64,000 nucleotides of DNA from Bradyrhizobium sp. CCBAU 53340 (GTDB taxonomy: Bacteria; Pseudomonadota; Alphaproteobacteria; Rhizobiales; Xanthobacteraceae), in the NCBI RefSeq assembly GCF_015291645.1, contig NZ_CP030055.1, positions 6,944,001 to 7,008,000 of the forward strand. The letters are read 5' to 3'. Shown piece by piece: positions 25,973 to 34,011 of the stretch. The notes under the pieces are model-generated. The model ran no database searches. It saw nothing but the letters and a program-made list of their open reading frames with translations, and was not told the DNA's origin. Position 1 is the first letter of the stretch; every line of letters starts with the position of its first letter. Position numbers and translations under genes: made by a program.

Positions 25973-26440
25973 ATGAGCCTGGAATCCGTTCGCGCCTTTT
26001 TCGCCGAGAAAGCCCCCGACATCTCTGTCATGGAATCCCCGATCAGCTCGGCGACCGTGACGCTGGCCGCCGAAGCCTATGGCGTCGAGCCCGGCATGAT
26101 CGCCAAGACTCTGTCCTTGCGCGTCGGCGAGCGCGTGATCCTGATCGTCGCCGCCGGCACCTCGCGCATGGACAACAGGAAGGTGAAGGCGCAGTTCGGC
26201 GGCAAGCCGAAGATGCTGGGGCTGGAAGAGGTCGCCGACATCACCGGCCACGAGGTCGGCGGCGTCTGCCCGTTCGGGCTGAAATCGCCGCTGCCGGTCT
26301 ATTGCGACATGTCGCTGAAGGCGTTCGAGGTCGTGGTGCCGGCCGCGGGGTCGACCCACAGCGCCGTCCGCATCACACCGGATCGGATGGCTGAGCTGAC
26401 CTCGGCCGAATGGGTCGATGTCTGCGAGCACAAATCCTAG
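25973..26440 (+). CDS. YbaK/EbsC-family aminoacyl-tRNA deacylase
   Basis: This 155-residue single-domain protein has the YbaK/ProX fold. It has TVTLAAEAYGVEPGMIAKTL with the conserved Lys, LIVAAGTSRMDNRKVKAQFG, the GVCPFGLKSPLPVYCDMSL signature and a GSTHSAVRITPDRM strand. Such proteins hydrolyse mischarged tRNAs such as Cys- or Ala-tRNA(Pro) in trans. Which tRNA this one edits is not readable. It lies 21 bases after the dehalogenase stop, and the pairing has no obvious functional logic. Confidence 0.88.
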   Translation: MSLESVRAFFAEKAPDISVMESPISSATVTLAAEAYGVEPGMIAKTLSLRVGERVILIVAAGTSRMDNRKVKAQFGGKPKMLGLEEVADITGHEVGGVCPFGLKSPLPVYCDMSLKAFEVVVPAAGSTHSAVRITPDRMAELTSAEWVDVCEHKS

Positions 26441-26446
26441 ACGACG

Positions 26447-26791
26447 CTAGTCATCGTCGTCATAAGGCCGCGGCTGCACCTGTTGGGGCGGCGGCGCATT
26501 GTTATAGCGCGGCGCGGCATGGTTGCGGGGGACCTGCTGCTGCGGCGGCATCTGGTTGTTGGACTGGAACACCGCACGGCACCCGCTGGAGAGCTGCGGT
26601 GTGTTCTCTCGCAGACAGGCGGTGATGCGGCTCACATCCGGAATCTGGTCGCTGCACAGGCGCCAGACGTCGGGCGTGCAGGCCATCTGCTGCTCCATGG
26701 TTCCGCGATATTCTTCGGCGAATGCTGCGCTCTGCGCGGCGATGCCGCCGATCGCAAGCGCCACACCCAGCGCAATCCGCTCTGTTCGCAT
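26447..26791 (-). CDS. Exported cysteine-rich-repeat protein
   Basis: This 114-residue protein has a signal peptide (MRTERIALGVALAIGGIAA to QSAAFA). One cysteine-rich motif follows (ACTPDVWRLCSDQIP to ITACLRENTPQLSSGC), typical of the bacterial Cys-rich repeat family related to the GLG1 module. The tail is Pro/Gln/Asn-rich and ends in four Asp. The function is unknown. ATG at 26791 has GAAGGA upstream and gives a proper signal peptide, while the ATG at 26833 does not. It is convergent with the YbaK gene. Confidence 0.78.
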   Translation of the reverse strand: MRTERIALGVALAIGGIAAQSAAFAEEYRGTMEQQMACTPDVWRLCSDQIPDVSRITACLRENTPQLSSGCRAVFQSNNQMPPQQQVPRNHAAPRYNNAPPPQQVQPRPYDDDD

Positions 26792-26830
26792 GATCGTGAT
26801 CCTTCCCGAGTCGGGGGAATTCTTCTCAAT

Positions 26831-26999
26831 CAATGAGGCGGGAGCCGGTTCTGAACCAACAACAAAATGTGAAAGCTCCTCTGGAACCTATTGAACCTGC
26901 CGATATTCTTGACCGCCGCAATCAGCCGCGCGCTGTCGGCCGCCACGACGTCCGAGAACGCCGGCGCATCCTGATCGGCGACGAGACTGCAGTCGTCAT
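26831..26999 (-). pseudogene. Possible frameshifted small gene
   Basis: On the minus strand an ATG at 26999 has GGAGG six bases upstream and reads MTTAVSSPI in one frame. That frame then ends within 25 codons (stop near 26922). A second frame, offset and overlapping at about 26975, has no start codon but good GC-rich third positions. It reads DQDAPAFSDVVAADSARLIA and then AVKNIGRFNRF, ending at 26831. Joining them with a one-base shift gives a protein of about 56 residues. This is either a frameshifted gene or a sequencing error. I know no family for it. Confidence 0.35.
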
Positions 27000-27110
27000 C
27001 GCGTCCTCCATATGATCGACACGGACAAGCCGTTCACGAAGCGTTAGCCATGTTCGCCCCGGCGCGGAACGCTTCCCTGCCCCCTCCGTTGGCCCACCAA
27101 GGAGTGCGCC

Positions 27111-27368
27111 ATGGGACAACTCGCGACCATCGACGTCGCCCTGGACGAGATGCTGGTGAATCTTGCAGCGATCGTCCTGCGGCTATCAAAACCCGAAATC
27201 ACGCGAACGCCGGAGGCGCGGCGCGCCCTGACGCAATCCGTGCATCAATATGCGGTGTGCGCGGCGCGCTCGACCGACCCGCGCGTACATGAGTTGAAGT
27301 CGCAGTTGGAGAAGACGCTCAAGCCGAGCCTGCGCATCGTCGCGATCGACGGGGTGATGGTGTCGTAG
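27111..27368 (+). CDS. Small hypothetical protein, 85 residues
   Basis: This soluble, mostly helical 85-residue protein has no recognised domain. It includes LDEMLVNLAAIVLRLSKPEI, a stretch with ALTQSVHQYAVCAARS, and an ending LRIVAIDGVMVS. AAGGAG sits 8 bases before the ATG, which supports translation. It stands alone, followed immediately by a dispersed repeat. Confidence 0.6.
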   Translation: MGQLATIDVALDEMLVNLAAIVLRLSKPEITRTPEARRALTQSVHQYAVCAARSTDPRVHELKSQLEKTLKPSLRIVAIDGVMVS

Positions 27369-27378
27369 GCGGGTCCAT

Positions 27379-27493
27379 GTCATTGCGAGGAGCTCGCGAC
27401 AAAATTGCGGAGCAATTTTGCGCTGATGCGACGAAGCAATCCAGAATCCCTCCGCGGAGATATTCTGGATTGCTTCGCTGCGCTCGCAATGAC
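27379..27493. repeat. GTCATTGCGAG-type dispersed cruciform repeat
   Basis: GTCATTGCGAG (27379-27389) pairs with CTCGCAATGAC (27483-27493) at the outer ends. Inside are two nested hairpins: AAAATTGC/GCAATTTT (27401-27408 with 27412-27419), and a 15-bp stem GAAGCAATCCAGAAT/ATTCTGGATTGCTTC (27433-27447 with 27462-27476). From memory this type of element is abundant between genes in Bradyrhizobium. It lies between the two convergent genes and may also stop transcription. Confidence 0.8.
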
Positions 27494-27525
27494 GAGCCGA
27501 CGGAGCCGTGCCCACCTTACCAATG

Positions 27526-28461
27526 CTACCCCGCCTTCCCGCCCTTCTTCGGCCGCCGCTTGCAGGTACCCGGCAACTTCGCTGCGAGAAAATCGCTGAG
27601 CGCTTCGACGCGCGCGGGGCGCGGGCCGCCGGGTGGAGTGACGAGGTGCACGGCGCCTTCGGCCTGCTTCCAGTCTTTCAGGATCACTTCGACGGCGCCG
27701 GAGGAGATGGCCTCGCCGACGATGAATTCGGGCAGCTCGGCGATGCCGAGGCCCGATAGCAGCGAGGGCATCACGGCTTCGCCATTGTTGACGCGGAGCT
27801 GGCCGCCGGGCCGAACGCTGGCCTGCTCACCGGCGGAATTGGTGTAGTGCCAGACATTGGGCGTCGAGAGATAGGCGTAAGCGAAGCATTTGTGCTCGGC
27901 CAGATGCATCGGATGCGTCGGCCGGCCGTGCTTCTTGAGATAGGACGGCGCCGCCACCGTGAAGCGCGGCATGGTGAAGAGCCGGCGCGCGATCAGCGAG
28001 GAATCCGGCAGCCGCGCGATCCGCACCGCCATGTCAAAACCTTCGCCGATCAGATCGACAGTCGCATCGCTCAAATGAAGATCGACCGAGACCTCCGGAT
28101 AGGTCTCGAAAAACTCCGGCAGCAGCGGCGCCACCGCCTTGATCCCGAACGTCATGGGCACCGCGAGCCGCACCAGGCCGCGTGGCGCGACCGACTGCGC
28201 CAGTGCCTCGTTCTCGGCCGCTTCACCATCGGCGAGCAGGCGCGTGGCGCGATCGGCGAGCTTGTGGCCGGCGTCGGTCAGCGCGAGGCGGCGCGAGGTG
28301 CGGTTGAACAGCCGGGCGCCGAGACGCTCCTCCAGCCGCGTGACCGCCTTCGACACCGTCGCCTTGGACATCGCGAGCTCGCTCGCAGCTCCCGCAAACG
28401 ACCGCAATTCCACGACTTTTGCGAAGATCGCGAGCGCCTCGAAGTCGGGGAGTTTGGCCAT
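27526..28461 (-). CDS. LysR-family transcriptional regulator
   Basis: This 311-residue protein has an N-terminal winged HTH (FAKVVELRSFAGAASELAMS to KATVSKAVTRLEERLGARLF, residues 12-52) and a LysR substrate-binding domain (FEPQ-type layout with VSVDLHLSDATVDLIGEGFD and GEAVMPSLLSGLGIAELPEF). It belongs to the LysR subgroup often encoded divergently from pirin or quinone-reductase genes. Here it is divergent from the pirin gene with a 107-base gap. It probably controls the pirin and wrbA genes. It ends in a basic tail (KRRPKKGGKAG). Confidence 0.88.
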   Translation of the reverse strand: MAKLPDFEALAIFAKVVELRSFAGAASELAMSKATVSKAVTRLEERLGARLFNRTSRRLALTDAGHKLADRATRLLADGEAAENEALAQSVAPRGLVRLAVPMTFGIKAVAPLLPEFFETYPEVSVDLHLSDATVDLIGEGFDMAVRIARLPDSSLIARRLFTMPRFTVAAPSYLKKHGRPTHPMHLAEHKCFAYAYLSTPNVWHYTNSAGEQASVRPGGQLRVNNGEAVMPSLLSGLGIAELPEFIVGEAISSGAVEVILKDWKQAEGAVHLVTPPGGPRPARVEALSDFLAAKLPGTCKRRPKKGGKAG

Positions 28462-28568
28462 GGGTCGATCCGTAGGGTCACTTCAGGAAACAATGCGTTT
28501 CAACAGTTTCTATTTCTATACCACAGGCGGAGGCTTATCCAAGCGCCATCAACCAAGGAATGACGCAA

Positions 28569-29267
28569 ATGATCGAACTCAGACCTTTCAACGAGCTTGG
28601 CGGCGCCGATCACGGCTGGCTGAAGGCAAAACATCATTTCTCCTTCGCCAGTCACTATGACCCGAACAACATGGGCCACGGCGCGTTGCGGGTGTGGAAC
28701 GACGACGAGATCGCGCCGAACACCGGCTTTCCCGCCCATCCCCACGCCAACATGGAGATCATCACCTATGTGCGCGAAGGCGCGATCACCCATCAGGACA
28801 GTCTCGGCAACAAGGGCCGTACTGAGGCGGGCGACGTGCAGGTGATGAGTGCCGGCAACGGCATCCGCCACTCCGAGTACAATCTGGAGCCGACCAGGAC
28901 CCGGATCTTCCAGATCTGGATCGAGCCGACGTCGCGCGGTGGTCAGCCGACCTGGGGCTCGAAGCCGTTTCCGAAGGCGGACCGCTCCGGCAAGCTCGTC
29001 ACCATCGCAAGCGGCATCGCAGGCGATACCGACGCGTTGCCGATCCGCGCCGATGCGCGGGTGCTCGCCACCACGCTGAAGGCCGGCGAGAGCGCAGAGT
29101 ACGAGCCGCAGAAGGCGCGGCACCTCTATCTCGTCCCGGCGGCAGGCGCAGTCGAGATCAACGGCGTGCGCGTCAATGCACGCGACGGCGCCGCGATCCG
29201 CGACGAGGAAAAACTGAGGATCACGGCGCTGGAAGACTCCGAGCTCGTGCTCGTCGACGCCGCGTAA
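28569..29267 (+). CDS. Pirin-family protein (YhhW-type)
   Basis: This 232-residue bicupin protein starts MIELRPFNELGGADHGWLKA. It has the pirin signature GFPAHPHANMEIITYV with the metal-binding histidines, GNGIRHSEYN, and a C-terminal cupin with ARHLYLVPAAGAVEINGVRV. YhhW-type pirins have quercetinase (dioxygenase) activity, and others act as redox cofactors of regulators. The start at 28569 is preferred over 28560 because AAGGA directly abuts the earlier ATG but is nine bases from this one. It is divergent from the LysR gene and precedes wrbA by 141 bases. Confidence 0.88.
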   Translation: MIELRPFNELGGADHGWLKAKHHFSFASHYDPNNMGHGALRVWNDDEIAPNTGFPAHPHANMEIITYVREGAITHQDSLGNKGRTEAGDVQVMSAGNGIRHSEYNLEPTRTRIFQIWIEPTSRGGQPTWGSKPFPKADRSGKLVTIASGIAGDTDALPIRADARVLATTLKAGESAEYEPQKARHLYLVPAAGAVEINGVRVNARDGAAIRDEEKLRITALEDSELVLVDAA

Positions 29268-29281
29268 CGACACCTCAACTC

Positions 29282-29358
29282 GTCATGCCGGCCTTGAGCC
29301 GGGCATCCATCGCCTTCGTAAGACGCGCGACGGATTGCCGGTCAAGCCCGGCAATGAC
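29282..29358. repeat. GTCATGCC-type dispersed palindromic repeat
   Basis: The element begins GTCATGCCGGCCTTGAGCC and ends GGTCAAGCCCGGCAATGAC, so its two ends are imperfect inverted copies. It resembles the elements at 60398-60498 and 61450-61489. It lies between the pirin gene and wrbA. Confidence 0.7.
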
Positions 29359-29408
29359 AGCGAACAAGACAACTCAACCCGGCAAATCTGCATCCAACGG
29401 AGACCACC

Positions 29409-30008
29409 ATGACCAAAGTTCTCGTCCTCTATTATTCCGCCTATGGCCATATCGAAGCGATGGCCAATGCCGTCGCTGAAGGCGCGCGCGAGGCCGGCGC
29501 CAGCGTCGACATCAAGCGCGTGCCTGAGCTGGTGCCGGCCGAAGTCGCAAAGGCCTCCCACTACAAGGTCGACCAGGCAGCACCAATTGCCAAGATCGAA
29601 GACCTCGCCAATTACGACGCGATCATCGTCGGCACCGGCACGCGCTTCGGCCGCATGGCCTCGCAGATGGCGAACTTCCTCGACCAGGCCGGCGGGCTCT
29701 GGGCCAAGGGCGCGTTGCACGGCAAGGTGGGCGGCGCCTTCACCTCGACCGCGACCCAGCATGGCGGGCAGGAAACGACGCTGTTCTCGATCATCACCAA
29801 CCTGCTGCATTTCGGCATGGTCGTGGTCGGCATGAACTACGGCTTCGCCGGCCAGATGAAGCTCGACGAGGTCACCGGCGGTGCGCCCTACGGCGCCACC
29901 ACGATCACCGGCGGCGACGGCAGCCGCCAGCCCAGCGCCAACGAGCTCGCCGGAGCGCGCTATCAGGGCCGCCAGATCGCCGAGACCGCGAAAAAGCTGC
30001 ACGGCTAA
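29409..30008 (+). CDS. wrbA: NAD(P)H:quinone oxidoreductase WrbA
   Basis: This 199-residue flavodoxin-fold protein has the FMN phosphate loop ([20 protein letters not shown], residues 8-27), [38 protein letters not shown] and [20 protein letters not shown]. All are WrbA hallmarks, and the length is standard (about 199). It reduces quinones by two electrons to limit oxidative stress and acts as a tetramer. CGGAGA lies ahead of the ATG. It is likely coexpressed with the pirin gene under the divergent LysR regulator, although a repeat separates the two. Confidence 0.93.
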   Translation: MTKVLVLYYSAYGHIEAMANAVAEGAREAGASVDIKRVPELVPAEVAKASHYKVDQAAPIAKIEDLANYDAIIVGTGTRFGRMASQMANFLDQAGGLWAKGALHGKVGGAFTSTATQHGGQETTLFSIITNLLHFGMVVVGMNYGFAGQMKLDEVTGGAPYGATTITGGDGSRQPSANELAGARYQGRQIAETAKKLHG

Positions 30009-30034
30009 ATTCACGGCTGACCTAGACGCGACCC

Positions 30035-30064
30035 GGGCGGCATTTTCTCAAGGGAATGCCGCCC
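30035..30064 (+). terminator. Stem-loop after wrbA
   Basis: GGGCGGCATT (30035-30044) pairs with AATGCCGCCC (30055-30064) around a 10-base loop, 26 bases past the wrbA stop. The following sequence (CTTCTCC) has only a weak U tract. Confidence 0.65.
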
Positions 30065-30120
30065 CTTCTCCGGGAGCAGAAACCCCAGGACTTAACGACA
30101 CGCGGGACTCAGGCCTAATT

Positions 30121-31266
30121 CTAGCGCGCGCCCTTGCCCATCGCCCGCGCCGCCAAGGCGGCGAGCCGCGGATAGCGGCGCAAGCCCTGCGCAGCATGAT
30201 CGCGCAAGACGAAGGGCAGCCCACGCCAGGACAGGGCGACGCTGGCGTCGGTCAGCGGCACCGGCTCGGCGCCGAAGCGGTGCTTGTAGTCGTGGTTGCC
30301 GATGCTGAGATCAAAGCGCCGCACGCCCTGCGCATGCAACGCCGCCATGGTGCGCTCGGTCACGAGCAGACCCGGCGAGCAATTTGCCCACGGCTTGCCA
30401 GCATGGCCGATCCGCAGCAGGTAATAGGTCGCGCCATATCTAACGCCGAGCGTGGTGGCGACGATGCCCTCGTCGCAGACCAGCGCGGAGATCACCGCAT
30501 AGCCTTCCGCAACACCTTGGCGGGCCACCTCGCGGTAGAAGTGGGCGTGAGCCCCGTCGTTGAGGACGAACCGCGAGCCGAGCTGCCGCATACGCTCCTG
30601 CTGCTGCAGGTCCATCACGTCGAGAAGTTCATGCGCACGAGCAACGTCGGTCGCGAGCTCGAACCGTGCGCCGGCGTGCCGGCTGAACACGCGCCAGCAG
30701 CGCGGCATCTGCATGCGCTTGATCGACGCCTGATAGGCAGCATAATCGTCGCCGATCAGCACGAGATTGCCGTTGAGCGAGCAGGAGCCGAGCCGGCCGA
30801 GCGACACCAGCGGGTTCGGCCTCGCGCCGACATAGGCCGGCATCTTCTTGAGGCGCAGCAGGTCGAAACGATCAGGCAAGGTGCGCAAGGCATCGACCAG
30901 CGCGGCGCCGATCGCCTGTGCGCTGGCCGCATCGAAACTCTCGTCACGGGCGAGGATCGGCGCGTTGTTGTCGGAGACACCGAGATCGGCAAACTCGACG
31001 ACGCGGATACCGCGCCGCGTATGGGTAAACATCGGCACCATCGCGATGTCGCTGCCGGTCGTCGCATCGGTGATGACGGCGATCAGCGGCGCGACGGCAT
31101 GAAAGGCCTCGTACCAGGCGCCGAGCCAGTAACCATGTTGGAACGCGGTGCGACGGCCGTCGTTCAGGCGCAACGCGGCCTGCCGCCAGTCGCGCAAGAA
31201 ATCAATCGAGATCCCCGCCGTGCTGGACACGCGACCGTCTAACTGCTCGACGCTGAGAAACGCCAT
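30121..31266 (-). CDS. FemAB/GNAT-like acyltransferase of polysaccharide block
   Basis: This 381-residue cytosolic protein has the CelD/BcsL-type GNAT fold. It has FQHGYWLGAWYEAFHAVAPL near residue 43, IAMVPMFTHTRRGIRVVEFA, the LLDVMDLQQQERMRQLG helix, and a C-terminal GNAT half with GIVATTLGVRYGATYYLLRI and RFDLSIGNHDYKHRFGAEPV. Proteins of this type are common in exopolysaccharide clusters and may acylate or aminoacylate the polymer or its lipid-linked precursor. The acyl donor is unknown. It is the last gene of a minus-strand group with the ExoQ-like and glycosyltransferase genes. Confidence 0.78.
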   Translation of the reverse strand: MAFLSVEQLDGRVSSTAGISIDFLRDWRQAALRLNDGRRTAFQHGYWLGAWYEAFHAVAPLIAVITDATTGSDIAMVPMFTHTRRGIRVVEFADLGVSDNNAPILARDESFDAASAQAIGAALVDALRTLPDRFDLLRLKKMPAYVGARPNPLVSLGRLGSCSLNGNLVLIGDDYAAYQASIKRMQMPRCWRVFSRHAGARFELATDVARAHELLDVMDLQQQERMRQLGSRFVLNDGAHAHFYREVARQGVAEGYAVISALVCDEGIVATTLGVRYGATYYLLRIGHAGKPWANCSPGLLVTERTMAALHAQGVRRFDLSIGNHDYKHRFGAEPVPLTDASVALSWRGLPFVLRDHAAQGLRRYPRLAALAARAMGKGAR

Positions 31267-31399
31267 TTGCTGGGCATACGATTACTGAACATGTCCAGAT
31301 AGATTATGTTTTGCCGCAGACCACAAGTTATGTCGCCGCTTATCGTTAAATCGATACCGTCCTGTCGCACGCATGGTCTCCCGCCCCGCGACCGCGTGG

Positions 31400-32752
31400 T
31401 CAGCGGCGAGGTTCCATTTCTGCGACGCATTGGAACCTGGCCAGGAAATGCAGGCCGGCGACCGCGAGGGCGAACATGAACCAGACCGGATTCTGCCGTT
31501 CGAGCAGGAAGGTCTCGGTCGTCCCGAAATACAGGCCGAACAGCCAGATGGTCAGGAACAGCTTGCCCAGCGCGTTGCTGCGATTGTGCGCCTGGGTCTC
31601 CTGGAAATTGCGCAGCGGCGCCCAGACGAAGATGAGAACGACCAGCAGCAGGCCCGGCAGGCCGATGGTGACGGCGAGGTCGAGATAGCTGTTGTGGCTG
31701 TGAGCCGCAGTCACCGCCCATTCGGAGCCCTTGGCGGTCTGCCGCTCCGTCACGTCGTCCCAGAAAGCAGCATAGCCGTGCCCGGTCATCGGCTTTTCCG
31801 CCACGGCGGCGAGCGCGAATTCCCAGATGTCGGAACGGCCGGTGAAGGTGGGATCGATCGGAAGCATCCGCGTGATGCTGCCGAGCACCGGGCTCATGAC
31901 GCTGCCGACCGTCAGCAGGTTCATCACGATCAGCGGCGCGAAGCAGATGATCCGCTTCAGCCACAGGCTTCGCGTGACGTAGACCAGCGAGGCCAGGGCA
32001 TAGATGGAAAGGCACAGCACCGACGAGGTCTTGCCGCCGGTGAAGATCAGGAAGATGCCGGCCAGTATGGCGATCGCGGGCCCCATCACGAAGGAGCCGG
32101 CGGCGGAAAGGTAAATGCCGACATAGACCAGGATGGTCATCACCGGCGACGCCACGTTCTTGTGGCCAAAACTGCCGCGCCAATCGCCGGCGAGCTGCGG
32201 CTCGGTGATGTCGAGCGCGCTGTGGATCGAATATTGCGGGGCGAGGATGACACCGAGATAGCATACAACCAGCAGCAGGAGCGCGGCGACGCCGAGGCAG
32301 AGGTTGAAGCTTCGCTGCGTCGGCGGTAGCAGCAGCAGGATCACCGCGAGCGAGGTCACGCTCGCCGCGAGCACGAAGCGCTGGATCGAGACATCGCGGC
32401 TCTCCGACAGAACGACATTGATCAGCATCCAGCCGACGAGGCAAAGATGCAGGGGCGTCACCAGCGTCTTCAGCGAGGGCGCATCGGTGGCAAGCACGAA
32501 CAGCACGCCAACCGCAGCGAGCAGGCCGAACGTGACGTAGTTCAGCGCCATGCGCCCGCCGACGACATTGGCGACGTCCTCGCTGCGCAGGTCGGGAAAC
32601 GGATCGAGCGTGATCATGACCAGCAGCACGGCCGCCACCGCGATCAGGCAGCGCGCCACCTGCACGACGTTGAGCCCGGCAAGCTCCCCGCGCAGCGCAT
32701 GGCCGAACGAGCGGGCCTCGACGTCGGTCATGTCTGCGGCGCTGCGATCCAT
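31400..32752 (-). CDS. ExoQ/O-antigen ligase-like polymerase
   Basis: This 450-residue inner-membrane protein has about 11-12 helices and one large periplasmic loop in its second half. It carries the Wzy/WaaL family region FTGRSDIWEFALAAVAEKP, followed by MTGHGYAAFW, SHNSYLDLAVTIGLPGL and the GSFGHKNVASP segment (a conserved GHKN site). This pattern is typical of ExoQ-type polysaccharide polymerases. The ATG at 32752 lies 40 bases after the upstream glycosyltransferase stop, so they are probably cotranscribed. Confidence 0.82.
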   Translation of the reverse strand: MDRSAADMTDVEARSFGHALRGELAGLNVVQVARCLIAVAAVLLVMITLDPFPDLRSEDVANVVGGRMALNYVTFGLLAAVGVLFVLATDAPSLKTLVTPLHLCLVGWMLINVVLSESRDVSIQRFVLAASVTSLAVILLLLPPTQRSFNLCLGVAALLLLVVCYLGVILAPQYSIHSALDITEPQLAGDWRGSFGHKNVASPVMTILVYVGIYLSAAGSFVMGPAIAILAGIFLIFTGGKTSSVLCLSIYALASLVYVTRSLWLKRIICFAPLIVMNLLTVGSVMSPVLGSITRMLPIDPTFTGRSDIWEFALAAVAEKPMTGHGYAAFWDDVTERQTAKGSEWAVTAAHSHNSYLDLAVTIGLPGLLLVVLIFVWAPLRNFQETQAHNRSNALGKLFLTIWLFGLYFGTTETFLLERQNPVWFMFALAVAGLHFLARFQCVAEMEPRR

Positions 32753-32792
32753 GCCTCGAGGCCATACGGGACGATGGGGGACCCCGACAGGT

Positions 32793-33866
32793 CTAGCCCA
32801 TCCCCGTTAACCATCCGTCAACCAGCATGCCGGCGGCGGCAGGAACCTGGCTCTGTCGCGCGACGCTGCGCGCGATCTCGTAATATTGCAGCGCGCGCTG
32901 CTCCAGCGTGAGATTGTCCAGGATATAGCTGCGCGGATCGAATTTGCCGGCGGTGCAGCCGGCCCAGAAATCAGACCAGCGGTCCTCGAAGCCGGCGCGG
33001 TCGGTGAATTTGAGCCCGCAGCGATCATCCCAATAGGGCACCGATGACACCGGCTCGAACTGCACCCGGTGCGGATAATAGTCGGGATCCGGCCAGGGGC
33101 CGCCAGGATCCCAGGCAAACACCGGCACGCCGCAGGACAGCGCCTGCTGATAGGCAATGCCCTGGCTCTCGTTCTGGCACAGGAAGATCATCGCGCGCGA
33201 GCGCGCCAGCGCAGCCTGGTAATCCTCCTCCTTGTAGCTGCCGTAACGCAGCTCGGTGAACGAGCGGCCTTCCCTAATCAATCGCGCGCGAACCGGCTCG
33301 ACCAGCTCGGACACGTGGCGGTCGCGGTCCCAGCTCACCTTGTCGTAGAGCAGGACGTCGATGGTCTTGTCGCGCGGTCGCGACGGCGCCCACAGATCGG
33401 TATCGATGCCCACGGGCCAGGCTTCCGTGTCAGGCCAATGCGGCCGGTACATCTCGGCGTACCAGTCGCCGGGCACCAGGAATTTCTTGACCGGGAGGCG
33501 CTTGAACAGGTCGGGATCGTCGAGCGGATGGTTATACGCGGCAACGCCGAGCAGGATCGGATTCTTCCATGCGAACTTGTCCAGCAGGAAGGCGCGGCCG
33601 ATGATGCACGCCACCTCTTCCGGATGCTCCGCGATATAGCGGTAATCATTGACGCGGTAGCGGATGCCGAGCCGGTCGAGGCCTGCGCACAGATTGAGGA
33701 ACACGCGGAGCTGACCGCTCATGCGCGGCTCGCCGAACAGCATCCTGCGCGCCATGCGCCGCAGATGGCGGTCGCCGGGAAACCAGCGATCGTCCTTGTC
33801 CTCGTAGAAAAGGTTGAGGACCATGTCGTCGGGATCGTAATCGAATGTCTTTGCGGGCACTTGCAT
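32793..33866 (-). CDS. Glycosyltransferase (GT-B, family 1-like)
   Basis: This 357-residue soluble protein resembles CgeB-like or GT4-type transferases. It has an N-terminal half with RVFLNLCAGLDRLGIRYRVN. The C-terminal half, from DVLLYDKVSWDRDRH onward, contains FLCQNESQGIAYQQALSCGV, PVFAWDPGG. The ES-GIAYQQALSCGVPV stretch corresponds to the sugar-nucleotide-binding E-x7-E-like region. Donor and acceptor are unknown. It is the first gene of the minus-strand group and divergent from the family 2 glycosyltransferase gene. Confidence 0.75.
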   Translation of the reverse strand: MQVPAKTFDYDPDDMVLNLFYEDKDDRWFPGDRHLRRMARRMLFGEPRMSGQLRVFLNLCAGLDRLGIRYRVNDYRYIAEHPEEVACIIGRAFLLDKFAWKNPILLGVAAYNHPLDDPDLFKRLPVKKFLVPGDWYAEMYRPHWPDTEAWPVGIDTDLWAPSRPRDKTIDVLLYDKVSWDRDRHVSELVEPVRARLIREGRSFTELRYGSYKEEDYQAALARSRAMIFLCQNESQGIAYQQALSCGVPVFAWDPGGPWPDPDYYPHRVQFEPVSSVPYWDDRCGLKFTDRAGFEDRWSDFWAGCTAGKFDPRSYILDNLTLEQRALQYYEIARSVARQSQVPAAAGMLVDGWLTGMG

Positions 33867-34011
33867 CCATCCGCGGCATCAAGGCCCGCATTCTCGCATG
33901 CGACCGGCCACTGCACCTCTCGAAAGCTGCGACAGACTTAACGCCGCAGGGTTTAACGCTAATCTACGAAACCGCCAGCGAGACGGCCTTCGCAACAACG
34001 ATTTGATCGTT

